DNA of 64,000 nt from Phycisphaeraceae bacterium (GCA_019636515.1 JAHBXI010000001.1:248001-312000), one strand, 5' to 3'; shown: positions 18,096 to 26,787, counted from the stretch's first letter. A program made the numbers and translations. Notes: a model not told the origin generated them from the sequence alone.

Positions 18096-18226
18096 GGTTC
18101 CAGCGTACTTCGTTGTTGACCGCCGCGTGTCACAAGCGCCCGACCACCGCAGTGCCCGAACAAAACTAGAATGCACCGGCCGCCAGGCCCATGCGACCAA
18201 ATCAAACGGCCTTGCACAGCCCGGTA

Positions 18227-18258
18227 TCGGGGAAGAATTCCCCGAGCGGGTCTATAGT
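18227..18258. promoter_or_regulatory. Inverted repeat and -10-like element upstream of rpsB
   Basis: TCGGGGAA / TTCCCCGA, a perfect 8-bp inverted repeat with a 3-base centre (18227-18245), lies just before TATAGT (18253-18258), which resembles a -10 on the plus strand. No good -35 is seen at 16-18 bp. The repeat sits where a repressor would overlap the promoter, so an operator is possible. The rest of 18096-18459 (364 bases) holds no gene and would be a leader of about 195 nt. Confidence 0.35.
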
Positions 18259-18389
18259 CACGCGTCACCTGGCGGTCGGTCGGGTGGCGGGTGGGTCCGC
18301 GATGTCCGCGGGCAGGCTCCATGTGTTTTGACCCGCGGCGGCTTTGAAACGCCTCCGCCACTGAAGCGCCCATGCGCGGCACGGGGCGT

Positions 18390-18408
18390 CCATCGGTTCA
18401 TCCGATGG
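18390..18408 (+). promoter_or_regulatory. Hairpin in the rpsB leader
   Basis: CCATCGG / CCGATGG forms a perfect 7-bp stem with loop TTCAT, 52 bases before the rpsB start. Ribosomal protein S2 represses its own operon through leader RNA structure in several bacteria. Whether this hairpin plays such a part is only a guess from position. Confidence 0.3.
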
Positions 18409-18459
18409 TTCGCCGACCCGACCACGGACCGCCGGTGTCGCTGACCGAGGATTCACGCC

Positions 18460-19350
18460 ATGGCAAACACGCTGGTCCAGGATCTGATCGAAGCGGGCAT
18501 TCACTTCGGCCAGAGGTCGAGCGGCTGGAACCCGAAAATGGCCCCGTACATCTACGGGAAGCGCAACGGGATCCACATCATCGACATCAAGGAAACCATC
18601 AAGGGCCTCTTGCTTGCCAAGAAGTTCATCGCCAAGACCGTGGCCGACGGCAAGGACATCTGCTTCGTCGGGACCAAGCGCCAGTCCAAGAGCGTCCTGG
18701 AGACCCGGGTGCCGGACGTCAAGATGCACTGGGTCACGGAGCGCTGGCTCGGCGGCACGCTGACCAACTTCCGCACCATCCGTTCCCGCCTGAAGCGGAT
18801 GATCGAACTCGAGGCGATCGAGGCCAACGACAACTTCTCGAGTTACTCGAAGAAGATGGAAAGCCAGTTGCGGCGGGAGATGCGCAAGATCAAACGGAAC
18901 CTCGACGGCATCCGCCACATGGAAAAACTCCCCGGGGCTCTTGTGGTCATCGACGTCCGGCACGAGGCCACCGCCCTCCTGGAGGCTCGCAAACTCGGCA
19001 TCCCCACCATCTGCCTGATCGACACCGACGGCGACCCGGAGATGGCCGACATCCCGATCCCCGGCAACGACGACAGCATGCGGTCGATCGACGTGGTCGT
19101 GCGTGAGATATGCCTGGCCTGTGCCGAGGGGCGTCAGCAGCGGCAGATATCCGACCACGCGGCCGGAACTCCTTCCGATTCGGCCGGTGGACCTTCGGCC
19201 GGCGGCGAGGAGAAGCAACGCCCGCGAAGGGCCCGTCGTCCAGCCCAGTACTCGGCCTCGGCCGGGGCGGGTGACGACAGCCCGTCTTCTTCCGGCGGGG
19301 ATGAGCACCGGCCCGAGTCCACGCCCGCGCCGTCACCGGCGGGTGCCTGA
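18460..19350 (+). CDS. rpsB: 30S ribosomal protein S2
   Basis: Structural protein of the small ribosomal subunit, 296 residues. The family core is residues 1-225: LVQDLIEAGIHFGQRSSGWNPKM, YIYGKRNGIHIIDIKET, FVGTKRQSK, WLGGTLTNFRTIRSRL and IPTICLIDTDGDPEMADIPIPGNDD are all canonical. About 60 residues beyond the usual end form a low-complexity Ser/Gly/Pro/Glu-rich tail that is probably disordered. The ATG at 18460 follows GACCGAGGA at a workable distance. tsf follows after a structured 220-base gap, the usual rpsB-tsf operon. Confidence 0.96.
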   Translation: MANTLVQDLIEAGIHFGQRSSGWNPKMAPYIYGKRNGIHIIDIKETIKGLLLAKKFIAKTVADGKDICFVGTKRQSKSVLETRVPDVKMHWVTERWLGGTLTNFRTIRSRLKRMIELEAIEANDNFSSYSKKMESQLRREMRKIKRNLDGIRHMEKLPGALVVIDVRHEATALLEARKLGIPTICLIDTDGDPEMADIPIPGNDDSMRSIDVVVREICLACAEGRQQRQISDHAAGTPSDSAGGPSAGGEEKQRPRRARRPAQYSASAGAGDDSPSSSGGDEHRPESTPAPSPAGA

Positions 19351-19446
19351 TTCTGGCCGGCCCGCGGGACCAGGCCCGGGCTTCGCCGCCGCGGCGTACG
19401 TGGGCCGCTCGGTCCCGCGCACGGCCTGGCAAGGAACATACCGCGA

Positions 19447-19498
19447 CGAGGCGCGAGCCTCGCAGCGCGGCGGGATGCTCGGCGGATCGCGATCCGCC
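19447..19498 (+). promoter_or_regulatory. Two hairpins in the rpsB-tsf intergenic region
   Basis: CGAGGC / GCCTCG with a GCGA (GNRA) tetraloop (19447-19462) and GGCGGATC / GATCCGCC with a 2-base centre (19481-19498) are both perfect stems. They lie in the 220-base gap before tsf (19351-19570). Partial termination or RNA processing between the two genes would be one use; no T run follows either stem. Confidence 0.4.
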
Positions 19499-19570
19499 GC
19501 TTGGATTCACACACGGGCGGGGAGGATGCGATCCGAACCGCGTACTTTGGAACAGCCGGAGACTATCGAC

Positions 19571-20383
19571 ATGGCCGAGATCAGCGCGAAGGACGTGATG
19601 TCCCTGCGGAACAGGACGGGGCTTTCCATGATGGCGTGCAAGGCCGCCCTTGCCGAGGCCGGCGGAGACGCCGACAAGGCCGAGGAGATACTCCGAAAGC
19701 AACTCAAGGGCAAAATGGAGTCACGGACCGACCGGGCCGCCGGCGAAGGCCGGGTCGAGGTCATCGTCGGCCAGGCCGCCGCCGCCATCGTCGAGGTCCG
19801 GGCCGAGACCGACTTCACCGCCAAGAACGACGGCTTCGTCTCCATGGTCTCCGCCGTCGCCAAACTCGCGCTCAGCGCCCCGCCCGGACCCGTCGCCTCT
19901 TCTCCCGAGATCACCGCCGAGGTGGACAAGGTCCGCATCACCACCGGCGAAAACTGCTCGTTCGCCAGGGGCTATCGCATCGCCGGCGCCGCCGGCTCAT
20001 GCTTCGGTCGATACGTCCACCACGACGGCAAGACCGGCGTGCTCCTCCACGCCACCGGCGACATCCCCCAGGACGTGCTCACACAGGTCTGCATGCACAT
20101 CGTCGCCGCCGACCCAAGGCCCAAGGGAGTCTCGGTCAACGACATCCCCGCCGATGTTGTCGAGAAAGAACGCAAGTTCCGCATCGAGCAGGCGATCGAA
20201 TCGGGAAAGCCCAAGGAGATCGCCGAGAAAATGGTCGAGGGAGGGATGCGCAAGTTCTACGAGGAAATCGCCCTGCTCGAGCAGCCCTTCGTCATGGACC
20301 AGACCAAGAGGATCAAGGACCTCATCGGACCTGGCGGCACGATCGTGTCCTATCACCGCTACCAGGTCGGAGAGCAGGTCTGA
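19571..20383 (+). CDS. tsf: Translation elongation factor Ts
   Basis: Guanine nucleotide exchange factor for EF-Tu, 270 residues, cytosolic. The N-terminal UBA-like region is typical (VMSLRNRTGLSMMACKAALAEAGGD), followed by AVEVRAETDF-type core (AAIVEVRAETDFTAKN) and the C-terminal KFYEEIALLEQPFVMDQTKRI segment that contacts EF-Tu. The ATG at 19571 gives the family start MAEISAKDVM; the open frame extends far upstream through non-coding DNA and was rejected. It is downstream of rpsB, as usual. Confidence 0.96.
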   Translation: MAEISAKDVMSLRNRTGLSMMACKAALAEAGGDADKAEEILRKQLKGKMESRTDRAAGEGRVEVIVGQAAAAIVEVRAETDFTAKNDGFVSMVSAVAKLALSAPPGPVASSPEITAEVDKVRITTGENCSFARGYRIAGAAGSCFGRYVHHDGKTGVLLHATGDIPQDVLTQVCMHIVAADPRPKGVSVNDIPADVVEKERKFRIEQAIESGKPKEIAEKMVEGGMRKFYEEIALLEQPFVMDQTKRIKDLIGPGGTIVSYHRYQVGEQV

Positions 20384-20404
20384 CCGGCGCGATCGCCGCG
20401 CCGG
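20384..20404 (+). terminator. Hairpin directly after tsf
   Basis: CCGGCGCG / CGCGCCGG, an 8-bp perfect stem with a 5-base loop, begins at the base after the tsf stop. There is no T run, so it may act as an RNA 3'-end stabiliser or a Rho-dependent stop instead of an intrinsic terminator. It lies between two converging genes. Confidence 0.35.
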
Positions 20405-20457
20405 AGGCGCCGGCCCGATGAAACACCGCAAGGACGTGTCCCCGCGCACCCGATCGA

Positions 20458-21090
20458 TCAATTCCTCACGTGGGCCGGGGTGACCGCGGGCTCTTCGCTC
20501 ATCGGGGCCGCCCGCGTGGGCTCCATCGGATCAACCCCCGTCGTCGCGGTCGGCGCCTCCGACAGGGACGGCTCGGGTGATGAGGGCTTCACCAGCCGGA
20601 GTTTCTCTAGCGCCCGCCGCTCCCACCGGAGCATCCAGACCGTGTGCAGGATCCGCGTCGCCGCGATCCCCGCGACAAGCCCCGTCGCGCTGGCGATCTC
20701 CCGTGCCCAGCCCGCGTGCAGGAGCGAGTACATCGTCCCGAACGCGACGGTGTAGAGCATCGGCGAGAGAATCAGACGCTGCACCTGAACCGTCGCCGCA
20801 TCTCGAATGAAACTGATCTCACGGTACGCCGCGTCCACCTGCGAGAGCCGCCGGACCCCCGGCCGGTGATTGGCCAGCCAGTGCAGGCCGAAGTAGATCG
20901 CCACGTCAAAGATCACGTCCGCGATGAACGTGATGGCCGTGATCAGCAGCCGATCATCGTCGTGAACCCCGACGTGGCGAGACAGGTGTACCGTCAGAAC
21001 CGTCGGCCCCAGGGCAAGGATCCCCGCCACGATCACGTTCACGTTCACGTTCACGATCCGGCGGTGGTAGAGGTGGAGCAATCGGCGCAT
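20458..21090 (-). CDS. Membrane protein, unknown function
   Basis: 210 residues with an estimated four hydrophobic helices: about 12-32 (VNVNVIVAGILALGPTVLTV), 40-68 (LLITAITFIADVIFDVAIYFGLHWLA), 105-125 and 130-155. The C-terminal 50 residues are Pro/Ser/Thr-rich and probably disordered. The N-terminus has an alternating VNVNVNV stretch encoded by a short AACGTG repeat (21036-21056). I used the ATG at 21090 (MRRLLHLYHRR); the frame stays open to 21201, overlapping the methyltransferase. No family recognised. Confidence 0.6.
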   Translation of the reverse strand: MRRLLHLYHRRIVNVNVNVIVAGILALGPTVLTVHLSRHVGVHDDDRLLITAITFIADVIFDVAIYFGLHWLANHRPGVRRLSQVDAAYREISFIRDAATVQVQRLILSPMLYTVAFGTMYSLLHAGWAREIASATGLVAGIAATRILHTVWMLRWERRALEKLRLVKPSSPEPSLSEAPTATTGVDPMEPTRAAPMSEEPAVTPAHVRN

Positions 21091-21115
21091 CCGGTCGCAT
21101 GGTAGCGGTCGCCGG

Positions 21116-21886
21116 TCACGCGCGAGCCCGCGACGCCAGGCGTGCCCGAGCCACCGCCGCCGCCGCTTCGCTTGAATCAAACCCCAGCGCCCGACGCCCA
21201 CCCGCCACGGCCGCCGCCAGCGTCGTCCCGCTCCCGCAGCAGGGATCGACCGTCAGTCCCCCGGGTGGGCAGAACGCCCCCACCAGCATCGAAAGCAATG
21301 CCTCGGGCTTCTGCGTCGGATACCCCGTCCGTTCCCTCGCCATGTTGTTGATCGCCGGGATGTCGATCACGTCCGTCGCCTTCTTGAGCATCCCCCGCAT
21401 GCGGCGGCTGGTCGCGGCCACCATCGGAGGATCGAAGTAATGCCCGTCGGGCTCCATCCCGTACACGATGATGTCGTCGTGCTTGCGAGCAAACCGCCTC
21501 GCCGACGATCCACCCAGCCCGTACCTCCAGATGAGGTGGTTGATGAAGCGATCCTCTCCCAGCACGCGGTCGAGCATGAGCCGGATGCGGTGGCTGGCCC
21601 GGTCGTCGCAGTGGATCGCCACCACCCCCGTCGGCTTCATGGCTCGCACCGTCGCGCGGACACGGGCCTCCAGCCAGGCGATGTAGGACTCGGCCGTCGG
21701 CCATGAATCGGCGTACGAGGCCGACGCCGCCCGACCCGCGCGTCCGGCTCCGGGAGGAGTCCGTCGGCGAACGCCCGTGTTGAACGGCGGATCGACGTAC
21801 AGGAAGTCCACCGATCCCTTCCCGAGCGTCCCCGCCAGGTCAAGCCAGTCCCCGACCTGAACGTCCAACGACCTCACGCGGCTCAT
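21116..21886 (-). CDS. Site-specific DNA methyltransferase, beta-class order
   Basis: 256-residue AdoMet-dependent DNA methyltransferase. The catalytic motif IV is DPPFN at 32-36, near the N-terminus, while the AdoMet-binding motif I lies near the C-terminus (VDPCCGSGTT), after YPTQKPEALL. That order (IV before I) is the beta class, which includes type III Mod enzymes. DPPF suggests N6-adenine methylation, though N4-cytosine cannot be excluded. No restriction subunit lies next to it. Its ATG overlaps the stop of the upstream glycosyltransferase by ATGA, so the two are translationally coupled in a surface-sugar context. The target sequence is unknown. Confidence 0.88.
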   Translation of the reverse strand: MSRVRSLDVQVGDWLDLAGTLGKGSVDFLYVDPPFNTGVRRRTPPGAGRAGRAASASYADSWPTAESYIAWLEARVRATVRAMKPTGVVAIHCDDRASHRIRLMLDRVLGEDRFINHLIWRYGLGGSSARRFARKHDDIIVYGMEPDGHYFDPPMVAATSRRMRGMLKKATDVIDIPAINNMARERTGYPTQKPEALLSMLVGAFCPPGGLTVDPCCGSGTTLAAAVAGGRRALGFDSSEAAAAVARARLASRARA

Positions 21887-22986
21887 CGGCTGATCGCCCT
21901 CAGCGCACGGGCCGCCTGCCTGGGGATCCACGCCAGCGGGCCGGGGAGGCCGGACACCATCCGGTGCCACGCCCGATGCAGGCGAACGACCGTGTACGAC
22001 TCGTAGTGATCCCGCAGAGCCCGCAGCGAATCCTGGGCCTGCCGAGCCTGGTCGATGAACTCCCGGCCCAACTCGTCGTTGCGGGCCTTCAGATACGCCG
22101 CGTGCTCCCTCACGGAAGACTCCTCCGCGAGCCGGGCAGCCTCCTTCGCTTCCAGTTCGTCGGCACGCTCGCTCCGCGTCCACAGGTACCGAAGCGGGAT
22201 CGGGTACCCGGTCTCGTCGATCCAGTTGCAGTCAAACCGCCGCAGCATCCCGTTGGAAAGGCGGATCAGGTCAAGGGCGTGCCGCAGGTACCGCTCCCGG
22301 TGGCGCTCGACGATCCGCGAGAACGTCTCGTCGTGCGAACGCACCGCCCGCATCACCATCGTGTCGTCGCTGTGACGCCTCCAGAAAAACAGCGGCTCGG
22401 CCACGCGCGCCCCGCGGTACCCGAGGAACGAGAGCCGCAGCCACAGGTCCCAGTCCTCGTAGTCCCCCCGCATCGACGCCTCGAAGCCACCCACCTCCTC
22501 GAAGCACCGCCGGCGGACCAGCGCGGTCACCGGGTGCAGGTTGGTCACCATCAGCAACAGCGGATCCCACTCCGCAACCCGCCAGGTCCCGTGCGCCTGG
22601 CCGGTCAAGACCTCCTGGCAATACGCGTGAGAGATCGGCGGCCCCGCCTCCCGAGAGCCTTCCTCGATCCTCTCCGCCAGGCGGCGGACAAACCACGGGT
22701 CGATCGTGTCGTCCGCATCAAGGAAGACCAGATACGTGGTGTCGGCCAGCGCGGACCCCGTGTTACGGGCCGACCCCGGCCCGCCGTTGGCCTGGTGAAC
22801 CACGCGGACCCGATCCCCCGCCAGCGCGTCGCACACCGCCGGGGTCGTCCCATCGTCGGAACCGTCGTCCACCACCACCACCCGCACGTCCGCCTCCCGC
22901 TGCGACAGGGCCGACGCCACCGCCTCCCCGACGAATCGGCCGTAGTTGAAGCAGGGAATCACCACCGTCACCGAGGTCTGTTCCAT
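21883..22986 (-). CDS. Glycosyltransferase family 2 protein
   Basis: 367-residue GT-A glycosyltransferase. VTVVIPCFNYGRFVGEAVASA, VDDGSDDGT and the DxD-type FLDADDTIDPWF near residue 95 are typical, as is the FEEVGGFEASMRGDYEDWDLWLRL acceptor region near 165-190. The C-terminal third (about 270-345) is Glu/Arg/Ala-rich and predicted coiled coil. It probably transfers a sugar to a surface polymer or glycan; donor and acceptor are unknown. The ATG at 22986 was chosen over a GTG at 23013. Its stop overlaps the methyltransferase start. Confidence 0.88.
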   Translation of the reverse strand: MEQTSVTVVIPCFNYGRFVGEAVASALSQREADVRVVVVDDGSDDGTTPAVCDALAGDRVRVVHQANGGPGSARNTGSALADTTYLVFLDADDTIDPWFVRRLAERIEEGSREAGPPISHAYCQEVLTGQAHGTWRVAEWDPLLLMVTNLHPVTALVRRRCFEEVGGFEASMRGDYEDWDLWLRLSFLGYRGARVAEPLFFWRRHSDDTMVMRAVRSHDETFSRIVERHRERYLRHALDLIRLSNGMLRRFDCNWIDETGYPIPLRYLWTRSERADELEAKEAARLAEESSVREHAAYLKARNDELGREFIDQARQAQDSLRALRDHYESYTVVRLHRAWHRMVSGLPGPLAWIPRQAARALRAISR

Positions 22987-23072
22987 CACCGCGGACACTG
23001 TACGGCCCCGCACTCCCCCGAAGCATCAAACCCGGCGGACCGACCAGCCGCCATCTATGCTTTGAACCCCTT

Positions 23073-25199
23073 ATGAAAATCAGCCTTGCCTGGCTCAATT
23101 CCTACCTCGCCCCGGCCGACCTGACCCCCGATCAGGCCGAAGACCTGCTCATGCACGTCGGGTTTCCGATCGAGTCCCGCGAGACCCTCCCCGCGGGCGA
23201 CACCCTCCTGGACGTCGAGGTCACCAGCAACCGGGGCGATTGCCTCTCGCACGTCGGCCTGGCCCGCGAGATCGCCGTCAAGACCGGCCGCTCCCTGGTG
23301 ATGCCCACGGCCGATCTCCCCCCTCCCGCCCCCGGCGCCGGCCGCGTGGAAGACCTCGTCGCCATCGACAACACCTGCCACGACCTATGCCCCATGTTCA
23401 CCATCCGCGTGATCCGCGGAGTCAAGGTCGGGCCTAGCCCGGAGTGGCTCGCCCGCGCGATCGAGTCCATCGGACAGCGGCCCATCAGCAACGTCGTCGA
23501 CGCCACCAACTACGTGAACTTCGAACTCGGAAACCCCAGCCACGTCTTCGACCTGTCCAGGCTCGCGGGGCCGAGGATCATCATCCGCCGCGCCCGACAC
23601 GACGAGCCGCTCACCACCCTCGACGGAAAGAAACGCCTCCTCACCACCGACGACCTGGTCGTCGCCGACCAGGGCACGGCCCAGGGACTCGCGGGGGTCA
23701 TCGGCGGGGCCGACACCCAGGTGACCGAGCGCACCACCGACGTGCTGATCGAGGTCGCCACATGGTCACCCTCGGCGGTCCGGTCGGCCTCCCGAAGGCA
23801 CGCGGTCAGGACCGATTCAAGCCACCGATACGAGCGGATCGTCGATCAACGCTCGCTTGACTTTGCCTCGCGACGACTCGCCTCGATCATCCTCGCCACC
23901 GCCGGCGGCTTGCTGTGCGAAGGCGTCCTCTCCGCCGGCTCGCCACCGCCGTCCCAGCGCCCGATCCGCTTGCGGACCTCTCGCTGCACGGCCCTGATCG
24001 GGGTGGAGATCCCACCCGCCCAGGTCGAGGGAACGCTCCGCGGCCTGGGAATCGCGACCGAGGCGGCGCCATCATCCGGCGGTGAACAGGGCGCCCTGAC
24101 CTGCATCCCTCCGCACTGGCGACCGGACCTGACGCGAGAGGTTGACCTGATCGAGGAAGTCGCCCGCGTCGCCGGACTCGACCGCATCCCGGTCTCGCCG
24201 AAGGTCTCGGTCGTCGTGCATCCCCCCAATCCAAGAGAACTGGCCCTCAGAGAACTCGCCGCCATCCTGGTCGGCATGAACTTCTACGAAACCGTCACCT
24301 TCTCGTTTGTCCGACCGACGCACGCCGAGCCGTTTCTTGCTCCCGGGCTCCGCGAACTCCGCGTGGATGACGAACGCCGAGGCGCCGAGCCCACCTTGCG
24401 ACCGAGCATTCTCCCCAGCCTCCTGGCGTGCCGTCGCAAGAACCAGGATGGGGATGTCGTGATCCCCGGCGGCGTCCGCCTCTTCGAGTTCGGCCCGACG
24501 TTTTCCCAGGAGATTCCCAGAGACCCGGCGTCACGCGGCGAGGTCATCCAGCCCAGGACGTTCGCCATGCTCATGGACGTGACCGGCTCCGGCACGGCGG
24601 GGAAGCGGACATCCGACGAGGTCCAGTCGGCCATCCGCGCGATGCGAGGCGTGATCGAATCGGTGATCCGCGCCCTGGGGGGGACACGCCCATCCATCGA
24701 AGTCGCCCCCGCCGACCCTCCGTATCCCGCGTGGAGGACCGACGCGGTTGCCCGCATTCTCGTGGATGGACTGGCGATCGGACATTTCGGCGTCGTCTCC
24801 GACCAGACGACCAGCGCCTACGGGATTGAGTGCCCGGTCGTCGCCGCGGAGGTTCTCGCCGCCCCGCTCCTGGATCTCTTCCCGCCTCGCACGTCCGTAC
24901 GCCCGCTGCCGGAGTTTCCCGCGGTCGAACGCGACCTCACGCTGATCGTGCCCGAAAACGTGCGATGGGCGGCCGTCGAGTCGCTCGTACGCGAGGCCGC
25001 CCCGGAACGCTTCGAGTCGCTCGCCTACGTCGGCGCCTACAGGGGCAAGCAGGTCGGAGATGGGAAAAAATCACTGACCATGCGGCTTTGGTTCCGGGAT
25101 GCCCACCGCACGCTCCGACGAGAGGAAGTCGATCCAGAGATCGACTCGCTCGTCCGCCTCGCCGGACAAAGACTCGGGGCGTTGGTGCGCACCTCCTGA
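23073..25199 (+). CDS. pheT: Phenylalanyl-tRNA synthetase beta subunit
   Basis: Beta chain of the alpha2-beta2 enzyme that charges tRNA-Phe, 708 residues. It starts MKISLAWLNSYL and shows the B3/B4 core (FELGNPSHVFDLSRL, ISNVVDATNYVNFELG), the B5 and core-catalytic-like parts (WRPDLTREVDLIEEVARVAGLDRIP), and a C-terminal FDX-ACB domain (VRPLPEFPAVERDLTLIV...LTMRLWFRDAHRTL). The EMAP/OB tRNA-binding insert of about 110 residues found in most bacterial PheT (E. coli residues about 40-150) is absent: GFPIESRETLPAGDTLLDVEVTSNRGD runs straight on. pheS is not adjacent in the window. Confidence 0.95.
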   Translation: MKISLAWLNSYLAPADLTPDQAEDLLMHVGFPIESRETLPAGDTLLDVEVTSNRGDCLSHVGLAREIAVKTGRSLVMPTADLPPPAPGAGRVEDLVAIDNTCHDLCPMFTIRVIRGVKVGPSPEWLARAIESIGQRPISNVVDATNYVNFELGNPSHVFDLSRLAGPRIIIRRARHDEPLTTLDGKKRLLTTDDLVVADQGTAQGLAGVIGGADTQVTERTTDVLIEVATWSPSAVRSASRRHAVRTDSSHRYERIVDQRSLDFASRRLASIILATAGGLLCEGVLSAGSPPPSQRPIRLRTSRCTALIGVEIPPAQVEGTLRGLGIATEAAPSSGGEQGALTCIPPHWRPDLTREVDLIEEVARVAGLDRIPVSPKVSVVVHPPNPRELALRELAAILVGMNFYETVTFSFVRPTHAEPFLAPGLRELRVDDERRGAEPTLRPSILPSLLACRRKNQDGDVVIPGGVRLFEFGPTFSQEIPRDPASRGEVIQPRTFAMLMDVTGSGTAGKRTSDEVQSAIRAMRGVIESVIRALGGTRPSIEVAPADPPYPAWRTDAVARILVDGLAIGHFGVVSDQTTSAYGIECPVVAAEVLAAPLLDLFPPRTSVRPLPEFPAVERDLTLIVPENVRWAAVESLVREAAPERFESLAYVGAYRGKQVGDGKKSLTMRLWFRDAHRTLRREEVDPEIDSLVRLAGQRLGALVRTS

Positions 25200-25261
25200 A
25201 TACCGTCCCCAAACCCATGCCCAGGCCAAGGCCCGCCGCGACGGGCGCCCTCGCGCCCCAT

Positions 25262-26584
25262 TTACAATCCATCGGTCAGCGCCCGCTCGATCGCGTCGCG
25301 GATCTCCCTCTCGTGCTCCTCTCGCCGGGCGACGCCGAATCCGACGCTCCCCCAGACGATCTCCCCTTTCCGATCGATCACGTAGAACGTCGGCCAGCCG
25401 GGCACCCGATACGCGGCCGCGACCGTCTCGGCGCCCCGGACCAGGAGGTACGTGAACCCGTTGTCCGCCATGTACTTCGCCGGGTCCGCCGTCGAGGAAC
25501 GCTCGAAGTTCATCCCGATCACCGCCACGCCACGATCCTTGTACCGTTCGTGAATGGCCTGCACCATCGGCATCGCCTGCCGGCACGGCGGGCACCACGT
25601 ACCCCAGAAATCCAGCACCACGACCTTACCCGCAAAATCTTCCGACGAGACCGGCTCGCCGCCCTCGCCCGTGAGGCGCCACGCCGGGGCGAGACTCCCC
25701 GGCTTGAGGATGCCCCCCGGTGGAGATTCGACCTTCCCCGCCGGCTTCACCCCCGGCGTATCCACGGCGGGACTCCCCGAAGGGCGGAACACCCGGACCA
25801 CGTACTCGTCTGGAACATCCACGATGAACGAGGACTCGGCAACGGGCATGTTGCGCTTCACGTTCGAGAGGTCCAGCGTCCACTCCAGCCGGCCGCCGGA
25901 CAGGTCAACCGTGCCCGATCCGGTCGCCGCGTCGGGCATCGTAAACCGTTCAAGGCGCCGCGGAAGGCCGTCCGACCGGGCGACATGATGGCGACGAACC
26001 TCCGAGCCTGAACGCACGACCACCACCTCGCACGCCTCTCCGGAAACTGTTGATTCGCCCTCCCCCGCCGTGACCAGGGTGTGCCCTTGCGGAGCGATGG
26101 TCCCGTGACGCATCAGTTCCCACGGAATCAGTTCAACGACACCTTGCCCCTCGAGAAACGCTTCCAGCGCCCCGGGGTCCTTGACCACCAGTTCAATGAC
26201 GGACTTTTCAGACTCCCGGATCGAACGGGCGCTGAACCCGTCAAACCCCACCGACACACGCCCGCTCACCCCGGGCGCCCCGTGATCCGGCGTGCCGCGG
26301 ATGCTGATCTTCCAGCCGACCCCCTGGATATCGGCGGCTCGCTTGAGCATCACGCTCGCGGCGAGCGATTCGGGCGGCTTCTCTCCGCTCGATGCCCGCG
26401 CCAGGACGGCGTGGTACGCCAGCGTGCTGGTCTTGGAAAAGGCGTCCTCGACGGCGGCGGCGGTTGCCGCCGGCGGCGAACGGCCGCCCAGGAACCCGGG
26501 TCCCGATGACGCCGACCCATGCACCCCGATGGCCACGATGAACACGGCCGCCGCTCGAACGCGCGAACAAGTCCGTCGAGTCAT
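25262..26584 (-). CDS. TlpA-like thioredoxin-fold lipoprotein/secreted protein
   Basis: 440 residues. An N-terminal signal-like segment (about 9-27, AAAVFIVAIGVHGSASS) suggests export. Residues about 35-280 form a beta-rich, DUF-like domain resembling outer-membrane lipoprotein-sorting folds (SDGLPRRLERFTM, DLSNVKRN). The C-terminal domain (about 295-440) is a TlpA/ResA-type thioredoxin with FWGTWCPPC (Cys330, Cys333), the GMNFERS strand and the cis-Pro GWPTFYVID. It probably acts as an extracytoplasmic thiol oxidoreductase. The ATG at 26584 is preceded by GGAGG at 7 bases. It is divergent from the HDOD gene, with possible alternative hairpins in its leader. Confidence 0.85.
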   Translation of the reverse strand: MTRRTCSRVRAAAVFIVAIGVHGSASSGPGFLGGRSPPAATAAAVEDAFSKTSTLAYHAVLARASSGEKPPESLAASVMLKRAADIQGVGWKISIRGTPDHGAPGVSGRVSVGFDGFSARSIRESEKSVIELVVKDPGALEAFLEGQGVVELIPWELMRHGTIAPQGHTLVTAGEGESTVSGEACEVVVVRSGSEVRRHHVARSDGLPRRLERFTMPDAATGSGTVDLSGGRLEWTLDLSNVKRNMPVAESSFIVDVPDEYVVRVFRPSGSPAVDTPGVKPAGKVESPPGGILKPGSLAPAWRLTGEGGEPVSSEDFAGKVVVLDFWGTWCPPCRQAMPMVQAIHERYKDRGVAVIGMNFERSSTADPAKYMADNGFTYLLVRGAETVAAAYRVPGWPTFYVIDRKGEIVWGSVGFGVARREEHEREIRDAIERALTDGL

Positions 26585-26622
26585 GCCTTGTCCTCCGAGG
26601 GTGTCCCATAACAAGAGTAGGT

Positions 26623-26652
26623 ACCGGCTCGATAGCCGGTGAAAACACCGGT
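26623..26652 (-). promoter_or_regulatory. Mutually exclusive hairpins in the TlpA-gene leader
   Basis: On the plus strand, ACCGGCT (26623-26629), AGCCGGTG (26634-26641) and CACCGGT (26646-26652) are spaced so that the middle element can pair with either neighbour (loops CGAT and AAAA), but not both. They lie 39-68 bases upstream of the TlpA-like start, in the divergent promoter region. Such a layout can act as an RNA switch or as paired operator half-sites; no ligand is indicated. Confidence 0.35.
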
Positions 26653-26787
26653 CTCCGGGCTTGGGTGGGGTGTCAATCACGTCAATTTGTACAGACCCGA
26701 CGGGCACCTTCCTCATCAATGCAGCCATCGGTCAGGAATCCCCTCCGAGTCTCCGAAAATAGACAAGGCAACCGGGAGGGCCGCGAC

